A stretch of 50,524 nt of DNA from Chloroflexota bacterium (GTDB taxonomy: Bacteria > Chloroflexota > Anaerolineae > Anaerolineales > Anaerolineaceae). Under the pieces are notes generated by a model. That model did no database searches and had not been told where the DNA came from. It was given only the letters and a program-made list of their open reading frames with translations. Positions 11,314 to 20,268 of the stretch are shown here, one piece after another (position 1 is the stretch's first letter; each line of letters starts with the position of its first letter). Position numbers and translations under genes: made by a program. The stretch lies in assembly GCA_009773005.1 (NCBI GenBank), contig WOUT01000015.1, forward strand, positions 1 through 50,524, given 5' to 3'.

Positions 11314-11724
11314 ATGAAAATACTTGTCATTGATGATGATCCTGCACTGACCGATTTGTTGAAACTAATTCTGGCGCCGACCAACGCTATAGTTTTCAGC
11401 GCAAATTCAGGAGCAGAAGGATTACGATTATTACGTGAAAAAACGCCCTCCATCGTTATCCTCGATCTGATGATGCCCGAGATGGATGGTTGGCAGGTCA
11501 CATCAGAAATTCGTTCCTTCAGTTCAGTTCCAATTTTGGTTCTTTCCGTTATCGATAATCCTGGCATGGTTGCTCTTGCGCTTGACGCAGGCGCAGATGA
11601 TTATCTTATCAAACCTGCGCCAAGTGGTGTGCTGATTGCCCACATCAACAGCCTCACTCGAAGAAAAACAGCCATAAGTCCAGATACTGCTCCCCTGCAT
11701 GTTAATTTGCGCTCCGTAATCTGA
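11314..11724 (+). CDS. Receiver-only response regulator (CheY-like)
   Basis: A 136-residue protein containing one receiver domain and no output domain. MKILVIDDDPAL gives the acidic pocket, LDLMMPEMDGW the phosphoacceptor Asp near residue 52, VLSV the Thr/Ser switch position (Ser), and YLIKPA the invariant Lys. About 20 residues without an identifiable domain follow. It probably acts through protein-protein contacts with a partner kinase or effector that is not encoded nearby. GGAG lies 8 nt before the ATG, and a strong terminator follows, so it is monocistronic. Confidence 0.9.
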   Translation: MKILVIDDDPALTDLLKLILAPTNAIVFSANSGAEGLRLLREKTPSIVILDLMMPEMDGWQVTSEIRSFSSVPILVLSVIDNPGMVALALDAGADDYLIKPAPSGVLIAHINSLTRRKTAISPDTAPLHVNLRSVI

Positions 11725-11726
11725 TT

Positions 11727-11753
11727 AAAACGTCACACAATAGTGGCGTTTTT
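11727..11753. terminator. Terminator after the response regulator, shared with cca
   Basis: A 10-bp stem (AAAACGTCAC with GTGGCGTTTT, one wobble, loop ACAATA) followed by a T-run on the plus strand; on the minus strand the hairpin is followed by TTTT too, so it can also stop the converging cca operon. Confidence 0.8.
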
Positions 11754-11778
11754 ATTTCAAATTATTCTTTATTAATTC

Positions 11779-13146
11779 TTATTTGAGTTTTTTTTCTTCC
11801 ACCCAATCTAATGCTTCTTGTCTTGTCAGCACTTCACCTGCAGCTTGTTCTTCGCGCAAGTTTTCAAGCAACTGTCCAATCAACGGTCCGGGAGTCAGAC
11901 CAAATTCGATTAATAAATCTGTTCCAGATAAAAGCATCTTCGGATCAACCACTTCAGGGTGTTCGAACCAGGTCTCAATAAGTCGACCGCATACCTCAAG
12001 CTCAAGCAGCCACAAATCATGATTCAATTCCGCAGTGACGACACTTGCCGTATCAGCCAAAGTCAACAATGCCAAGTCCAATCCTGCATCGCCTAGCCGC
12101 TTAAAATATTGAAAAATAATTCGATTGTCAAGCACACCACCATTTTCAACGAATTCATGCAGCCAATTCCTGTTCTTTAATAGGATATATAAATGTGTGC
12201 TTTCGTCATTTGACAGAGCCAGTTTCTTAAAAACCTCACACTCATCTACATGAGAAGTGTCCCATAAAAACGCCCCTAAATGATCCAGATCTTTTCTTGT
12301 TCTATATGAATTATTTGGCTGAGCCAAATAATTACTTAGATTTTTCCTTTGTTTCCCTAATCCAGAAATAAAAGAGGCAAGTTGAAAATAATCCCTCTTC
12401 AGCAAGCTAGAATCGTTGCCCAAATAAGACATAAATGAATCAAGAACACGCAGTCGTTGGAGCACTTTTGCAAAATTTGTTAAGTTTTCAATTCCTAGAA
12501 AAGGGAGTATGCCAAAGGAGTGAAGAAGTTGGACTGATACAGAAGTTTTTCCTCTTCCAAGTATTTTGAAAAATTCATCTCGTTTGCGTTCCTTTGAAAT
12601 TTGATCCAGATTGACCACTGTTTCTTTAAGTTCCTGAATTGTCGAGGATTCCATCTTCAGATCAAGCGCAACCGAGTATCGGATTGCTCGGATGACTCGC
12701 AAAGGATCATCTCGAAAACTGGAGCCAGAGCACGGTCGGAGCCATTTTTCTAATAAATCCCGCCCGCCTTTAAGCGGGTCTATCACATGGACAGGGTCAG
12801 TCAAATTGACTGCCATCGCGTTTATTGTAAAATCCCGCTCTCGCAAGTCTGCTTCAAGGGAACCACCCCGAAGTTGTGTAAAATCAAATACGATCCGGTC
12901 CCCATTACTCTCGTTTATGATCACGCGAGAAGTATTTCTTTCTTTATCCAGAATGTAAAAAGCACCTGATGTTTGGTCTGCCAATCGACGGGCTATTTTT
13001 TGAGTGCCGCCTGGGCAAATGATATCAAGATCATTATTACACTTGTTGAGCAGCGCATCACGCACAGCCCCACCCACTAAATAATAATTTTCCCCAGGTT
13101 GGATAAGCTGTTGAACATGTGCAATACTTTGCGGGAGAATGATCAA
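11779..13146 (-). CDS. CCA tRNA nucleotidyltransferase / poly(A) polymerase family
   Basis: A class II nucleotidyltransferase of 455 residues. The head holds YLVGGAVRDALL and the metal-binding NDLDII, then RGGSLEADLRERDFTINAMA, and the tRNA-recognising neck DDPLRVIRAIRYSVAL. The C-terminal half is helical and poorly conserved, as usual in the family. It most likely adds or repairs the 3' CCA of tRNAs, but A-adding and poly(A) polymerases cannot be separated by eye. It lies 9 bp after hpt, at the end of tdk-hpt-cca. Confidence 0.9.
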   Translation of the reverse strand: MIILPQSIAHVQQLIQPGENYYLVGGAVRDALLNKCNNDLDIICPGGTQKIARRLADQTSGAFYILDKERNTSRVIINESNGDRIVFDFTQLRGGSLEADLRERDFTINAMAVNLTDPVHVIDPLKGGRDLLEKWLRPCSGSSFRDDPLRVIRAIRYSVALDLKMESSTIQELKETVVNLDQISKERKRDEFFKILGRGKTSVSVQLLHSFGILPFLGIENLTNFAKVLQRLRVLDSFMSYLGNDSSLLKRDYFQLASFISGLGKQRKNLSNYLAQPNNSYRTRKDLDHLGAFLWDTSHVDECEVFKKLALSNDESTHLYILLKNRNWLHEFVENGGVLDNRIIFQYFKRLGDAGLDLALLTLADTASVVTAELNHDLWLLELEVCGRLIETWFEHPEVVDPKMLLSGTDLLIEFGLTPGPLIGQLLENLREEQAAGEVLTRQEALDWVEEKKLK

Positions 13147-13155
13147 AATATGACC

Positions 13156-13716
13156 CTATGCGCCAGACTGATACTTTTCCAGATCTACGACACCGATAAA
13201 TGGCAAATTGCGATAATAATCGTCAATATCAAGTCCATAACCAAAAACAAATTTGTTCGGGATGGAGAACCCGGTATATTTTACAGGTACATTAACTTCT
13301 CGGCGGTCTGCTTTGTCTAGCAACGTGCAAACGCAGAGACTCGCCGGTTTCCTGGTGGTCAATAGATCTAAAACAGCTGATATCGTGTGTCCGCTGTCAA
13401 TGATATCCTCGACTAGAATTACATGTTTATCCCGGATATCAACGTTCAAGTCAAGTGTAATTCGGACGTGCCCGCTCGTTTCACGGTTTCCGACACCGTA
13501 TGAAGAAACCGCCATGAACTCAATAGCATGCGGGATCGTAATCTTGCGCATCAAATCGGTTAAGAATAGTACCCCACCCCTTAAAATGCAAATTAAAAGC
13601 AAATTGTCAAGTCCCGCAAAATCTCTGCTTATTTCTGACCCCAATTCTGCAATCCTCGATTGCAGTTTGTCCTCAGGAACCAATATTTCACCAAGATATT
13701 CGCGGTAGTCTCTCAT
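13156..13716 (-). CDS. hpt: Hypoxanthine phosphoribosyltransferase
   Basis: Purine salvage enzyme joining hypoxanthine or guanine to PRPP to form IMP or GMP. In 186 residues the PRPP loop is VILVEDIIDSGHTISAVL (residues about 99-116), the pyrophosphate loop ILRGGVLFLTDL, and the purine-contact region KYTGFSIPNKFVFGYGLD. Length and motifs are typical for type I enzymes. The middle gene of tdk-hpt-cca: nucleoside and base salvage next to tRNA maturation. It complements the purine breakdown genes further along the window. Confidence 0.95.
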   Translation of the reverse strand: MRDYREYLGEILVPEDKLQSRIAELGSEISRDFAGLDNLLLICILRGGVLFLTDLMRKITIPHAIEFMAVSSYGVGNRETSGHVRITLDLNVDIRDKHVILVEDIIDSGHTISAVLDLLTTRKPASLCVCTLLDKADRREVNVPVKYTGFSIPNKFVFGYGLDIDDYYRNLPFIGVVDLEKYQSGA

Positions 13717-13739
13717 ATACGCTCCGTAATCTACAAATC

Positions 13740-14315
13740 CTAGTTTCTTGGAACTTTGTGGTGAACCCGGCAGCGAGCTTCGTACATTTCTGAAGCTCCG
13801 ACGATGATCACAGGATCATCGTATCTGGCTGGTTCGCCATTTACAAGTCTCTGCGTCCGGCTGGCAGATTCGCCGCAAACCATGCATATCGCTTGTAATT
13901 TACTCACTTGTTCCGCTCGAGCCATTAACACAGGCATACAGCCAAAAGGCTCTCCTTTAAAATTCTGATCGAGACCAGCCACGATCACTCTTAAGCCCTG
14001 CTCGGCGAGTATGTCAACTATTTCAACAATTTTATCGTCAAAAAATTGCGCTTCATCTATACCAACAACCGTCGTTTCTTTGTCAAGTTGTTCAAGGATT
14101 TGTGAAGATTTTTGGATAGGGCTTGCATCGAATTCAGAACCTGCATGAGAAGTGACTTTTTCGACACTATAGCGGTCATCAATTACGGGCTTAAAAACCT
14201 GTACCTTTTGTTTTGCGATAGTCGCCCGGCGTAGCCGCCGGATGAGTTCGTCCGTTTTTCCACAAAACATAGAACCGCAAATGACTTCTACACTTCCTGT
14301 TTTATGCCGCATCAT
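13740..14315 (-). CDS. tdk: Thymidine kinase (type II)
   Basis: Phosphorylates thymidine with ATP in the salvage route to dTTP. The 191-residue protein has P-loop [17 protein letters not shown], the catalytic region [12 protein letters not shown], the Zn-binding Cys pairs CMVCG and the later CRVH (the fourth ligand of the last pair is His), and the lasso loop before [20 protein letters not shown] lies just before the two adjacent ATG codons, either of which can start. First gene of the operon. A short hairpin lies 40 bp upstream. Confidence 0.95.
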   Translation of the reverse strand: MMRHKTGSVEVICGSMFCGKTDELIRRLRRATIAKQKVQVFKPVIDDRYSVEKVTSHAGSEFDASPIQKSSQILEQLDKETTVVGIDEAQFFDDKIVEIVDILAEQGLRVIVAGLDQNFKGEPFGCMPVLMARAEQVSKLQAICMVCGESASRTQRLVNGEPARYDDPVIIVGASEMYEARCRVHHKVPRN

Positions 14316-14355
14316 TGCCCCTCCAAAATGAGATTTGATACCATTCTACCTTAAA

Positions 14356-14374
14356 CTGATACGGGATGTATCAG
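14356..14374 (-). promoter_or_regulatory. Inverted repeat upstream of tdk
   Basis: CTGATAC-5-GTATCAG, a perfect 7-bp inverted repeat. A candidate promoter, TTGTAG-17-TATCAG, overlaps it on the minus strand, and AAGGTAGAAT follows. It could be an operator or leader hairpin; nothing more can be said. Confidence 0.4.
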
Positions 14375-14394
14375 GTTCCTACAAGAAATCAAAA

Positions 14395-14416
14395 CACCTC
14401 CGGAAATCCGGAGGTG
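14395..14416 (-). terminator. Terminator of the rplU-rpmA-rpmE operon
   Basis: CACCTCCGG-ATTT-CCGGAGGTG on the minus strand, followed by TTTTGATTT, 18 bp after the L31 stop codon. It separates the ribosomal-protein operon from tdk. Confidence 0.85.
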
Positions 14417-14434
14417 CTATTGTATCGTGACTAT

Positions 14435-14911
14435 CTAAACAACGATTTCTTCTGCAGCGGCGGGTAAATCATAACCCAACTGGCGTAAGGTTTTCTTCAT
14501 ATCAATCAATGATTTTCGACCAAAACCTTCAATGGCGAGCATTCCGGCCTCACCTTCAGCCAGTTTTGCCAGGAGTTTACCAATATTATCCAGACCGGCT
14601 TTCTCAAGCGCTTCAGTGGACCGAGTAGGCAAACCAATTTCTCTCACTGATCGCTCAGGAGATACACGAGAGGTTTCTCTCGCTTTTTTCTCATCAACAA
14701 ATTCCTGCCGGGCCTGAAGTTTCTTGTAGAAGCGATCAACCTGACCTTCAATATCGATCATACGTTGCTGCTGACCCGTGAAAAACGGGTGGCATTTCGA
14801 ACAAACTTCAGTGCGAATCTCTTTCTTCGTTGAACCAGTTGCCCAGGTATTGCCACATGAGCAAACCACCTTAGCATCTGGATAGTACGTCGGGTGAATC
14901 CCTTTTCTCAT
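14435..14911 (-). CDS. rpmE: Ribosomal protein L31 fused to an RpoA C-terminal-like domain
   Basis: 158 residues against about 70 for ordinary L31. Residues 1-70 are L31 with zinc ligands C17, C19, C37 and C40 (CSC and CSKC) and the CHPFFTGQQ signature. A charged linker (about 70-88) leads to residues 88-148, which resemble the DNA-binding C-terminal domain of the RNA polymerase alpha subunit: [20 protein letters not shown] and [19 protein letters not shown], a helix-hairpin-helix. R97, G131, K133 and S134 align with alpha R265, G296, K298 and S299; alpha N268 is replaced by Glu100. The L31 part is certain; the second domain is by eye. It could bind rRNA or DNA, or contact polymerase. Confidence 0.9.
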   Translation of the reverse strand: MRKGIHPTYYPDAKVVCSCGNTWATGSTKKEIRTEVCSKCHPFFTGQQQRMIDIEGQVDRFYKKLQARQEFVDEKKARETSRVSPERSVREIGLPTRSTEALEKAGLDNIGKLLAKLAEGEAGMLAIEGFGRKSLIDMKKTLRQLGYDLPAAAEEIVV

Positions 14912-14936
14912 TTTCGCTGACCTTCCTGATGTGGAT

Positions 14937-14977
14937 AATCTTTACAATTGTCGGTTGCCGACGGATATGTAAAGATT
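14937..14977 (-). promoter_or_regulatory. Long inverted repeat between rpmA and rpmE
   Basis: AATCTTTACA and TGTAAAGATT (perfect 10-bp arms) enclose a second small stem TCGG-CAA-CCGA. No T-run follows on the minus strand, so it is not a simple terminator. It may be a processing site, a partial attenuator or a protein-binding structure that sets L31 levels. Confidence 0.5.
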
Positions 14978-14983
14978 TTTAGA

Positions 14984-15247
14984 TTATTCAGAGACAGCTG
15001 GTTTTACATGAACCTGTTTCTGACCGTTAGGCAGGGTGTCATATTCCACCACGCCATGAGCAACAGCAAATAATGTATCATCGGTGCCAACTTTTACATT
15101 TAATCCTGGTTTGATTTTCGTTCCGCGTTGACGGACAAGAATGTTGCCAGATAGCACCTTTTCGCCCGCGAATTTTTTTACGCCAAGCCGCTGTGCATTG
15201 CTATCACGACCGTTTCGACTAGAGCCACCACCTTTTTTATGAGCCAT
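14984..15247 (-). CDS. rpmA: 50S ribosomal protein L27
   Basis: 87 residues, starting [20 protein letters not shown] as in mature L27, with no Firmicute-type N-terminal leader to be removed. The extended N-terminal arm reaches the peptidyl transferase centre. [14 protein letters not shown]-type core (here [15 protein letters not shown]) is present. It follows rplU by 5 bp, the usual gene pair. Confidence 0.98.
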   Translation of the reverse strand: MAHKKGGGSSRNGRDSNAQRLGVKKFAGEKVLSGNILVRQRGTKIKPGLNVKVGTDDTLFAVAHGVVEYDTLPNGQKQVHVKPAVSE

Positions 15248-15252
15248 TCTAC

Positions 15253-15570
15253 CTACTCCACATGAATCGATTCAATTTTCAACCGGGTATAATATTGACG
15301 ATGACCAGTCTTTACACGGATCCGTTTTTTGGGTTGATATTTGAAAATGATCAGTTTCGGTCCTTTTACATGATCAACCACAGACGTGGTAATTTGTGCA
15401 CCTTTTATTGCAGGGGAACCTACTATGTATTTTTCGTCCTCCACCAATAAAAGCACGTAGTCCAAATTTACCTTTGTGCCTATTTCGGCATCTATCAGGT
15501 CCACATCTAACGTAGCCCCTTCGACGGCTTTATACTGTTTGCCGCCGCTTTCAATGATAGCATATTTCAT
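15253..15570 (-). CDS. rplU: 50S ribosomal protein L21
   Basis: The start is [18 protein letters not shown] (105 residues), with GGAG about 10 nt upstream; a longer frame beginning five codons earlier is unlikely. Core features are GGKQYK and the C-terminal [14 protein letters not shown], which bind 23S rRNA domain VI. First gene of rplU-rpmA-rpmE. The leader from the promoter to the ATG is about 110 nt; I could not recognise a known L21 leader motif in it. Confidence 0.98.
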   Translation of the reverse strand: MKYAIIESGGKQYKAVEGATLDVDLIDAEIGTKVNLDYVLLLVEDEKYIVGSPAIKGAQITTSVVDHVKGPKLIIFKYQPKKRIRVKTGHRQYYTRLKIESIHVE

Positions 15571-15684
15571 TATCAAATTCTCCAATCTTCACTTCGCCGT
15601 TTTCCCGCGCCAGTATCGCGCCGGTGTACGGGGAAGTTGGGAATAAACTTGCCCGCCCCAACATTTTAGGGCAAGGCAGAACGA

Positions 15685-15713
15685 ATTATAAAGGCTGGGT
15701 GTCAGACTGTCAA
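15685..15713 (-). promoter_or_regulatory. Consensus sigma-70 promoter of rplU-rpmA-rpmE
   Basis: TTGACA (15713-15708), 17-bp spacer, TATAAT (15690-15685): both boxes perfect, as expected for a ribosomal-protein operon. It gives a leader of about 110 nt. It also marks the end of the selB unit, whose stop is at 15751. Confidence 0.88.
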
Positions 15714-15750
15714 TGAAGTTGATATAGGAAAATTTCACTAACGTTTCCTT

Positions 15751-17646
15751 TTACCCGTTTAAAACTCGGCCTTCCCCATCACGATGGGTAACCCCGCGGC
15801 GGTCAAGATGCTCTAAAAATGCGAGTGAATATTTACGACTGGTTTGAAAGTGATCTCTGAATTTGGCAAGCATTAATATCCCTTCGTTCTTAATAATCGT
15901 TATTACATACTCAATCATTTCGGCATACTCCTTCGCACGAAATACTATTTCTTCTGAAATCCGGACTATCACACCAGTTTCGACAAGGGAATCAAATAAA
16001 TCTTCGCCTATCGTATCTTTGCATTTTTCAATCGATGGAGGATTGTATCGATCCTTCTCGAATAATTCCCATAGAAGGGCAATTTTCTTTTCTTGGGAAA
16101 TCGTATAACAAACTGCATGAGTTGCCAGCCTAATGCGGTTCTGTTGTAAGGCAATAATTCCAGTTTCTTCTAATTTTTGCATGAGAAGCGTTGCGCTTTC
16201 CCCTGGAATGCCTAATTTTGATTTCCACTCCTCAAGTGGAACACCAATCCGAAGTGGAAAACGGGCATGAAAATCTTGCAAGATTCTTTGATTTTTCTGA
16301 GTGATTTTTTCCCAACCCTGAAAACGAATAACTATATCGCTACCTTTCAGGTTTTCTTGGACGCCAAGTAACAAGAACAATTTTTTTGCCAGTATTAATT
16401 GGTTAATGACTTTTAAACCTTCCGGATCATTAACTCCCGCTTTGTGAATGATCTCTCGAATTAGTGTTGGTTCCCCATCCATTGTCAAATTGAGGATCAA
16501 ATCTTCAGGTGAATTACGTAACATGCTTTCAAGTCGATCCAAGATCCCGGTATCATTTAATTTATATCGTTTACCTGGATGAGCATCGAGGATAATACCT
16601 CCACCTAATGTTTCAGCAGGCGACATTCTCCTGATGATAAACCGGTCACCCTTTTCCACAATCAAAGGTTGCACAGTTTCAATTTGAAGCCACCCTGATT
16701 CGCCAGGTTTAAGCGACCGAGTTCCCAACACGCGCACCCTGGCGATCCGTTCTGATGCTGCGATGAATACTTTGACCATATCATCATGGTTAAGACAAGC
16801 TCCTGCTTCTTCGATCAATCGGATGTGCACATCTACTCTGCGGGTAGGTTGATACAGGTTTGGAAGGGTTAGAACATCACCTCGAGAGACCTGGTCTACA
16901 TTGATACCAGTTAAATTTACCGCTGTCCGGTTGCCAGGCTGGGCGACGGATTCCTTGCGCTTATGGGTCTGCAGACCTCGAATTCTGCACGAAATCCCTG
17001 ACGGCTGGATAAGAACTGACTCCCCTGTCTTAAGCGATCCATCAAGTAAGGTACCGGTTACGATCGTTCCAAAACCAGGCAATAAAAAAACTCGGTCAAT
17101 GGGTAACCGCGGCTTTCCAATATCTTTTTTTAAGGGAGTCACATCCAGGAGATCTGCAATTTGCAGTTTAAGGTTTTCGATTCCTTCACCGGTTTTTGAA
17201 GATACTTTTACAATCGGGGCATTCGCCAAGGCTGAATTGGCAAGAGAATTTCGTAAATCTGTTTCAACAAAACTTAACCAATCGGGATCATTGATCAAAT
17301 CAACTTTAGTTAAGACTATAATTCCAGTCTTTTTATCAAGTAAATTGATTATATTAAGATGTTCGCGAGTTTGCGGCATGATTCCTTCATCTGCAGCAAT
17401 GATCAACAACACCGCGTCAATTCCGCCAACTCCAGCAAGCATATTTTCAATGAAATCTTTATGTCCGGGCACATCAATAATGCTCAGTTCTTCCCCGTTA
17501 GGTAGTGTTAACCATGCGAAGCCCAGATCAATGGTCATTTCACGTTTTTGTTCTTCGACCAATCGATCCGGGTTAATTCCGGATAAAGCAGCTACGAGGG
17601 CAGATTTTCCGTGATCTACATGGCCGGCAGTAGCGATCACGTGCAT
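15751..17646 (-). CDS. selB: Selenocysteine-specific elongation factor SelB
   Basis: GTPase that carries Sec-tRNA to UGA codons marked by a SECIS hairpin. The 631-residue protein has G1 GHVDHGKS, G3 DVPGHKDF, G4 LTKVDL, EF-Tu-like domains 2 and 3 (LLPGFGTIVTGTLLDGSL), and a C-terminal region of winged helices (about 380-631, ending HRDGEGRVL) that would bind SECIS. EF-Tu itself lacks this tail. It implies a selenoproteome in this organism, but selA, selD and tRNA-Sec are not in the window and no selenoprotein gene was found here. Start is 3 bp after the coiled-coil gene, so the two are co-transcribed. Confidence 0.94.
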   Translation of the reverse strand: MHVIATAGHVDHGKSALVAALSGINPDRLVEEQKREMTIDLGFAWLTLPNGEELSIIDVPGHKDFIENMLAGVGGIDAVLLIIAADEGIMPQTREHLNIINLLDKKTGIIVLTKVDLINDPDWLSFVETDLRNSLANSALANAPIVKVSSKTGEGIENLKLQIADLLDVTPLKKDIGKPRLPIDRVFLLPGFGTIVTGTLLDGSLKTGESVLIQPSGISCRIRGLQTHKRKESVAQPGNRTAVNLTGINVDQVSRGDVLTLPNLYQPTRRVDVHIRLIEEAGACLNHDDMVKVFIAASERIARVRVLGTRSLKPGESGWLQIETVQPLIVEKGDRFIIRRMSPAETLGGGIILDAHPGKRYKLNDTGILDRLESMLRNSPEDLILNLTMDGEPTLIREIIHKAGVNDPEGLKVINQLILAKKLFLLLGVQENLKGSDIVIRFQGWEKITQKNQRILQDFHARFPLRIGVPLEEWKSKLGIPGESATLLMQKLEETGIIALQQNRIRLATHAVCYTISQEKKIALLWELFEKDRYNPPSIEKCKDTIGEDLFDSLVETGVIVRISEEIVFRAKEYAEMIEYVITIIKNEGILMLAKFRDHFQTSRKYSLAFLEHLDRRGVTHRDGEGRVLNG

Positions 17647-17649
17647 ACT

Positions 17650-18831
17650 TTAAGTTCTCTTTCCCAAAGATTGATTAAACGAGTCCAACAATTCCTGACT
17701 GAGTGTCAAGAAACCTCTAAATTGTTTTTGAGTTTCTTCATTGACTAGATGTACCGTATCTTTTAATTCCTGTGAAAGATCTTCGAGCGCTATCAAACGA
17801 TCAATGATTCGTGTAATTTGTCGATTCTCATCCCGTTGTTCTTCTTCGCGGCTTAGGTTGTAGTTCGTCCATCTTTTTTGGTCATCAGCCTTAAATGCAA
17901 CCCATTCCTGCCGGAATCGTTCTTCTGCCAGGCGATTCATTTCAGTAATCTCATTGATCCTTCTGTTGAATCGTTCGTTTACTTCGTCCAGATCTGCCTG
18001 AGATCTTTTTACAGATCGGTGAGTTTCTTCTAATGCAAGCAGTTGTGAATGATAGCTACTACTTAACTCCTCAATGTCAGAGAATTGTTTTTGCCAATCT
18101 TTCCAAACATTCTCTTTCTCGACCTGAATTAGGTTTTGTTTTTCAAGAAAGGCAGCTTGTTCCTGTTTTCGTTCCTTCTCAAGGTTCTGAATGTCATTTG
18201 TTCGAGTTTCGATTTTCCGAGTCGTTTCTTTGTATAGGTCAATCAAGTTGCGGTCTTCTTCTAAGCGTTTTCTTATCGTTGATGTCTCAATTTGCAGATC
18301 AGTAATCCGTTTATTTTCAATATTCAGCTCATTCGTCAATACTTTCTGTTGCCGCTGGAGATCGGAATCTGACCTATGTAATTCAGTTAGTGATTTTGAA
18401 ACATCGTCGATTTTTTGACTTAAACGCAATTCTTCTTCTGCTCTTGATTGCATTGTCTTTTTTAGCTCGGAAATCGACTTTAACTGCGCTTGAAATTCTA
18501 ATAATCTTTTGTTAATAAGTTCAGAATCCTCTTTACGTTGTTTTTCAATTTTCGTTTCGGCACTCAATAATTTCTTTTCGATGTCGGAGATTTGTTTTAA
18601 TATCTCCGTTTTGTAATCAGCAAAATCAGCATCTACTTTTTCAGCTCGTGAGGCTGCAGATTTTACAGTCTTCAATTCTGATTCAAGCGATTTGAGCTTA
18701 AGATTCTGTTTTGAATAGTCTTCTTTTATTGCCGCTTGATAATCTAATAATTCAGAAATTGTTTTTCGGTCTTTTTGTCTCTCTGAATCTAACCAATTTA
18801 ACCTTTTTTCCAATTCTTCGATTTCCATCAT
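17650..18831 (-). CDS. Coiled-coil protein of unknown function
   Basis: 393 residues, almost wholly charged heptad-like helix (KSLESELKTVKS, LQIETSTIRKRLEEDR, AAFLEKQNLIQVEKE) without signal peptide, membrane segment or recognised catalytic motif. It resembles SMC-like or myosin-like rods only in composition. GAGAGG precedes two adjacent ATG codons; either may start. It is located between the antiporter-like membrane genes (42 bp upstream) and selB (3 bp downstream), apparently within one operon. Whether it has anything to do with either neighbour is unknown. Confidence 0.75.
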   Translation of the reverse strand: MMEIEELEKRLNWLDSERQKDRKTISELLDYQAAIKEDYSKQNLKLKSLESELKTVKSAASRAEKVDADFADYKTEILKQISDIEKKLLSAETKIEKQRKEDSELINKRLLEFQAQLKSISELKKTMQSRAEEELRLSQKIDDVSKSLTELHRSDSDLQRQQKVLTNELNIENKRITDLQIETSTIRKRLEEDRNLIDLYKETTRKIETRTNDIQNLEKERKQEQAAFLEKQNLIQVEKENVWKDWQKQFSDIEELSSSYHSQLLALEETHRSVKRSQADLDEVNERFNRRINEITEMNRLAEERFRQEWVAFKADDQKRWTNYNLSREEEQRDENRQITRIIDRLIALEDLSQELKDTVHLVNEETQKQFRGFLTLSQELLDSFNQSLGKRT

Positions 18832-18873
18832 TCTAACCTCTCGACTGTTTGTATCCCTTGGATAACCTATATC

Positions 18874-20268
18874 TTACCGCAAGATAGGCAAATAAATAAA
18901 CAAACCAGCAATACTGTCCCCAAAAATGTTTGGAAGTACACCCAAAATGACTAATGCGAGGATTCCTAATGAAAGGTAGATCATTTGACTGACAGACTCC
19001 ACCGCCTGCCATTTTTCCAAGGTTGGGCTTGCTATTCCCGATAAAAGTCTTATAACTGCAAACAGAAAAGCCGTAATACCTACTAAAACCCACATAGCTG
19101 CATTGAGATTTCCTTGTCCAAGTTTTTCAAGAGTAGCCAGGCGAAATGGAAACCCGGCTAAAAGTGGAAAACCCGTAATCGATAACAACGAAACAAGCAA
19201 AGCAGAAGATGCAAAGGGTAGTTTTCTGATCATACCTTTTAAACTACCAATAGTAGGAGAGATTCCATTTTGAATAATCACAGATAGCGCGAGTGCCAAT
19301 ACTGCCAATCCGATCATTCTTGGAACAAATGAAATGAAAAGTGTTTTTACATTAATATTCGATTGCATACTCACTAAGACCAATGAAAAACCGCTTTCGA
19401 GAAGCACGGCATAACCAAATAATCTTCGTGCATCTTGTTCAAATGCTGCCCAAATACCTGTAGAGACGATCATGATCGTTCCAACTAATCTGAGAACTGG
19501 ACCAATGAATAGTGACTCTCGCAACCATACCAACCCGGAGATAAAATCTAGCATGATGAGTAAAGTTACAACCGGGAATAATCCAAGAAAAAAACCTGCA
19601 ATTAGTGGATGGATTTCTGTTGTTAATTGAGGCACCCAACTTTGAAACGGAAAGACAGCCAACCAAATGGCAAATCCTATCCCAAGAAACAATGCCGCCT
19701 GTAGAAGTCTGGAGGCATCTGAGGGGCTCGCCTGAATACCTCCAAGTAACCAACCACCAAATAGAACCAAAGGCATTGCCAAAGATTGAAATATTAAAAA
19801 CCGCAAAACACCTTTACCAACAGGTTTTCCTTTTTGTATCATCAATGGAATCGCAACAATTACAGCGATCTCGACAAGAATCGCAGAATAGAGAAAAGGT
19901 TCTACTGCAAGAGCACCAGTCATTATTGAAATAATTGCCAGTCCGAGCGGGATAAAGCTTACAGATACTCCTACGATGCCAGTAACTCCAAACCACAGCG
20001 CGGAAGAAATAAATACAAAGCTCAAGAAAAACCGGTCTTCGTTAGAAAGTGCAAAAGATCTGCCTAAAAAAGAAAAAGTGGTCTTAATCTCAACAGACAT
20101 GGAGCCAATTTTCAAGACTCCACCAAAATCTTGGAAGATAGCAAACAATGCTATCAAGATACAAGTTAATATTCCAATAAGACTGACCAGACGAGTCTTC
20201 TTTTGTAGCATATACAGAAGTATTGATATGGATAGCGGGAAAAAAATAAAGATTATCGGTGTGCTCAT
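18874..20268 (-). CDS. Complex-I / Hyf-like antiporter subunit, divergent (NuoN/MrpD fold)
   Basis: 464 residues with about 14 predicted membrane helices, of the proton-translocating subunit family of complex I, Mrp antiporters and Hyf-type hydrogenases. Recognisable are a TM5-like VEIAVIVAIPL with E133, the PFQSWVPQ motif (about 207-214; PFHSWLPD in canonical members), and FEQDARRLFGYAVLLES (about 276-292; cf. DLKRLLAYSS). The lysines usually found in TM7 and TM8 are missing: no Lys occurs between residue 153 and about 308. Proton transfer would have to differ. Four-base overlap with the upstream gene shows translational coupling. Function is inferred from fold only. Confidence 0.72.
   Translation of the reverse strand: MSTPIIFIFFPLSISILLYMLQKKTRLVSLIGILTCILIALFAIFQDFGGVLKIGSMSVEIKTTFSFLGRSFALSNEDRFFLSFVFISSALWFGVTGIVGVSVSFIPLGLAIISIMTGALAVEPFLYSAILVEIAVIVAIPLMIQKGKPVGKGVLRFLIFQSLAMPLVLFGGWLLGGIQASPSDASRLLQAALFLGIGFAIWLAVFPFQSWVPQLTTEIHPLIAGFFLGLFPVVTLLIMLDFISGLVWLRESLFIGPVLRLVGTIMIVSTGIWAAFEQDARRLFGYAVLLESGFSLVLVSMQSNINVKTLFISFVPRMIGLAVLALALSVIIQNGISPTIGSLKGMIRKLPFASSALLVSLLSITGFPLLAGFPFRLATLEKLGQGNLNAAMWVLVGITAFLFAVIRLLSGIASPTLEKWQAVESVSQMIYLSLGILALVILGVLPNIFGDSIAGLFIYLPILR

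Noticed and set aside
15571-15684. L21 leader motif
   Set aside because: The leader length fits, but no recognisable conserved structure could be confirmed by eye.
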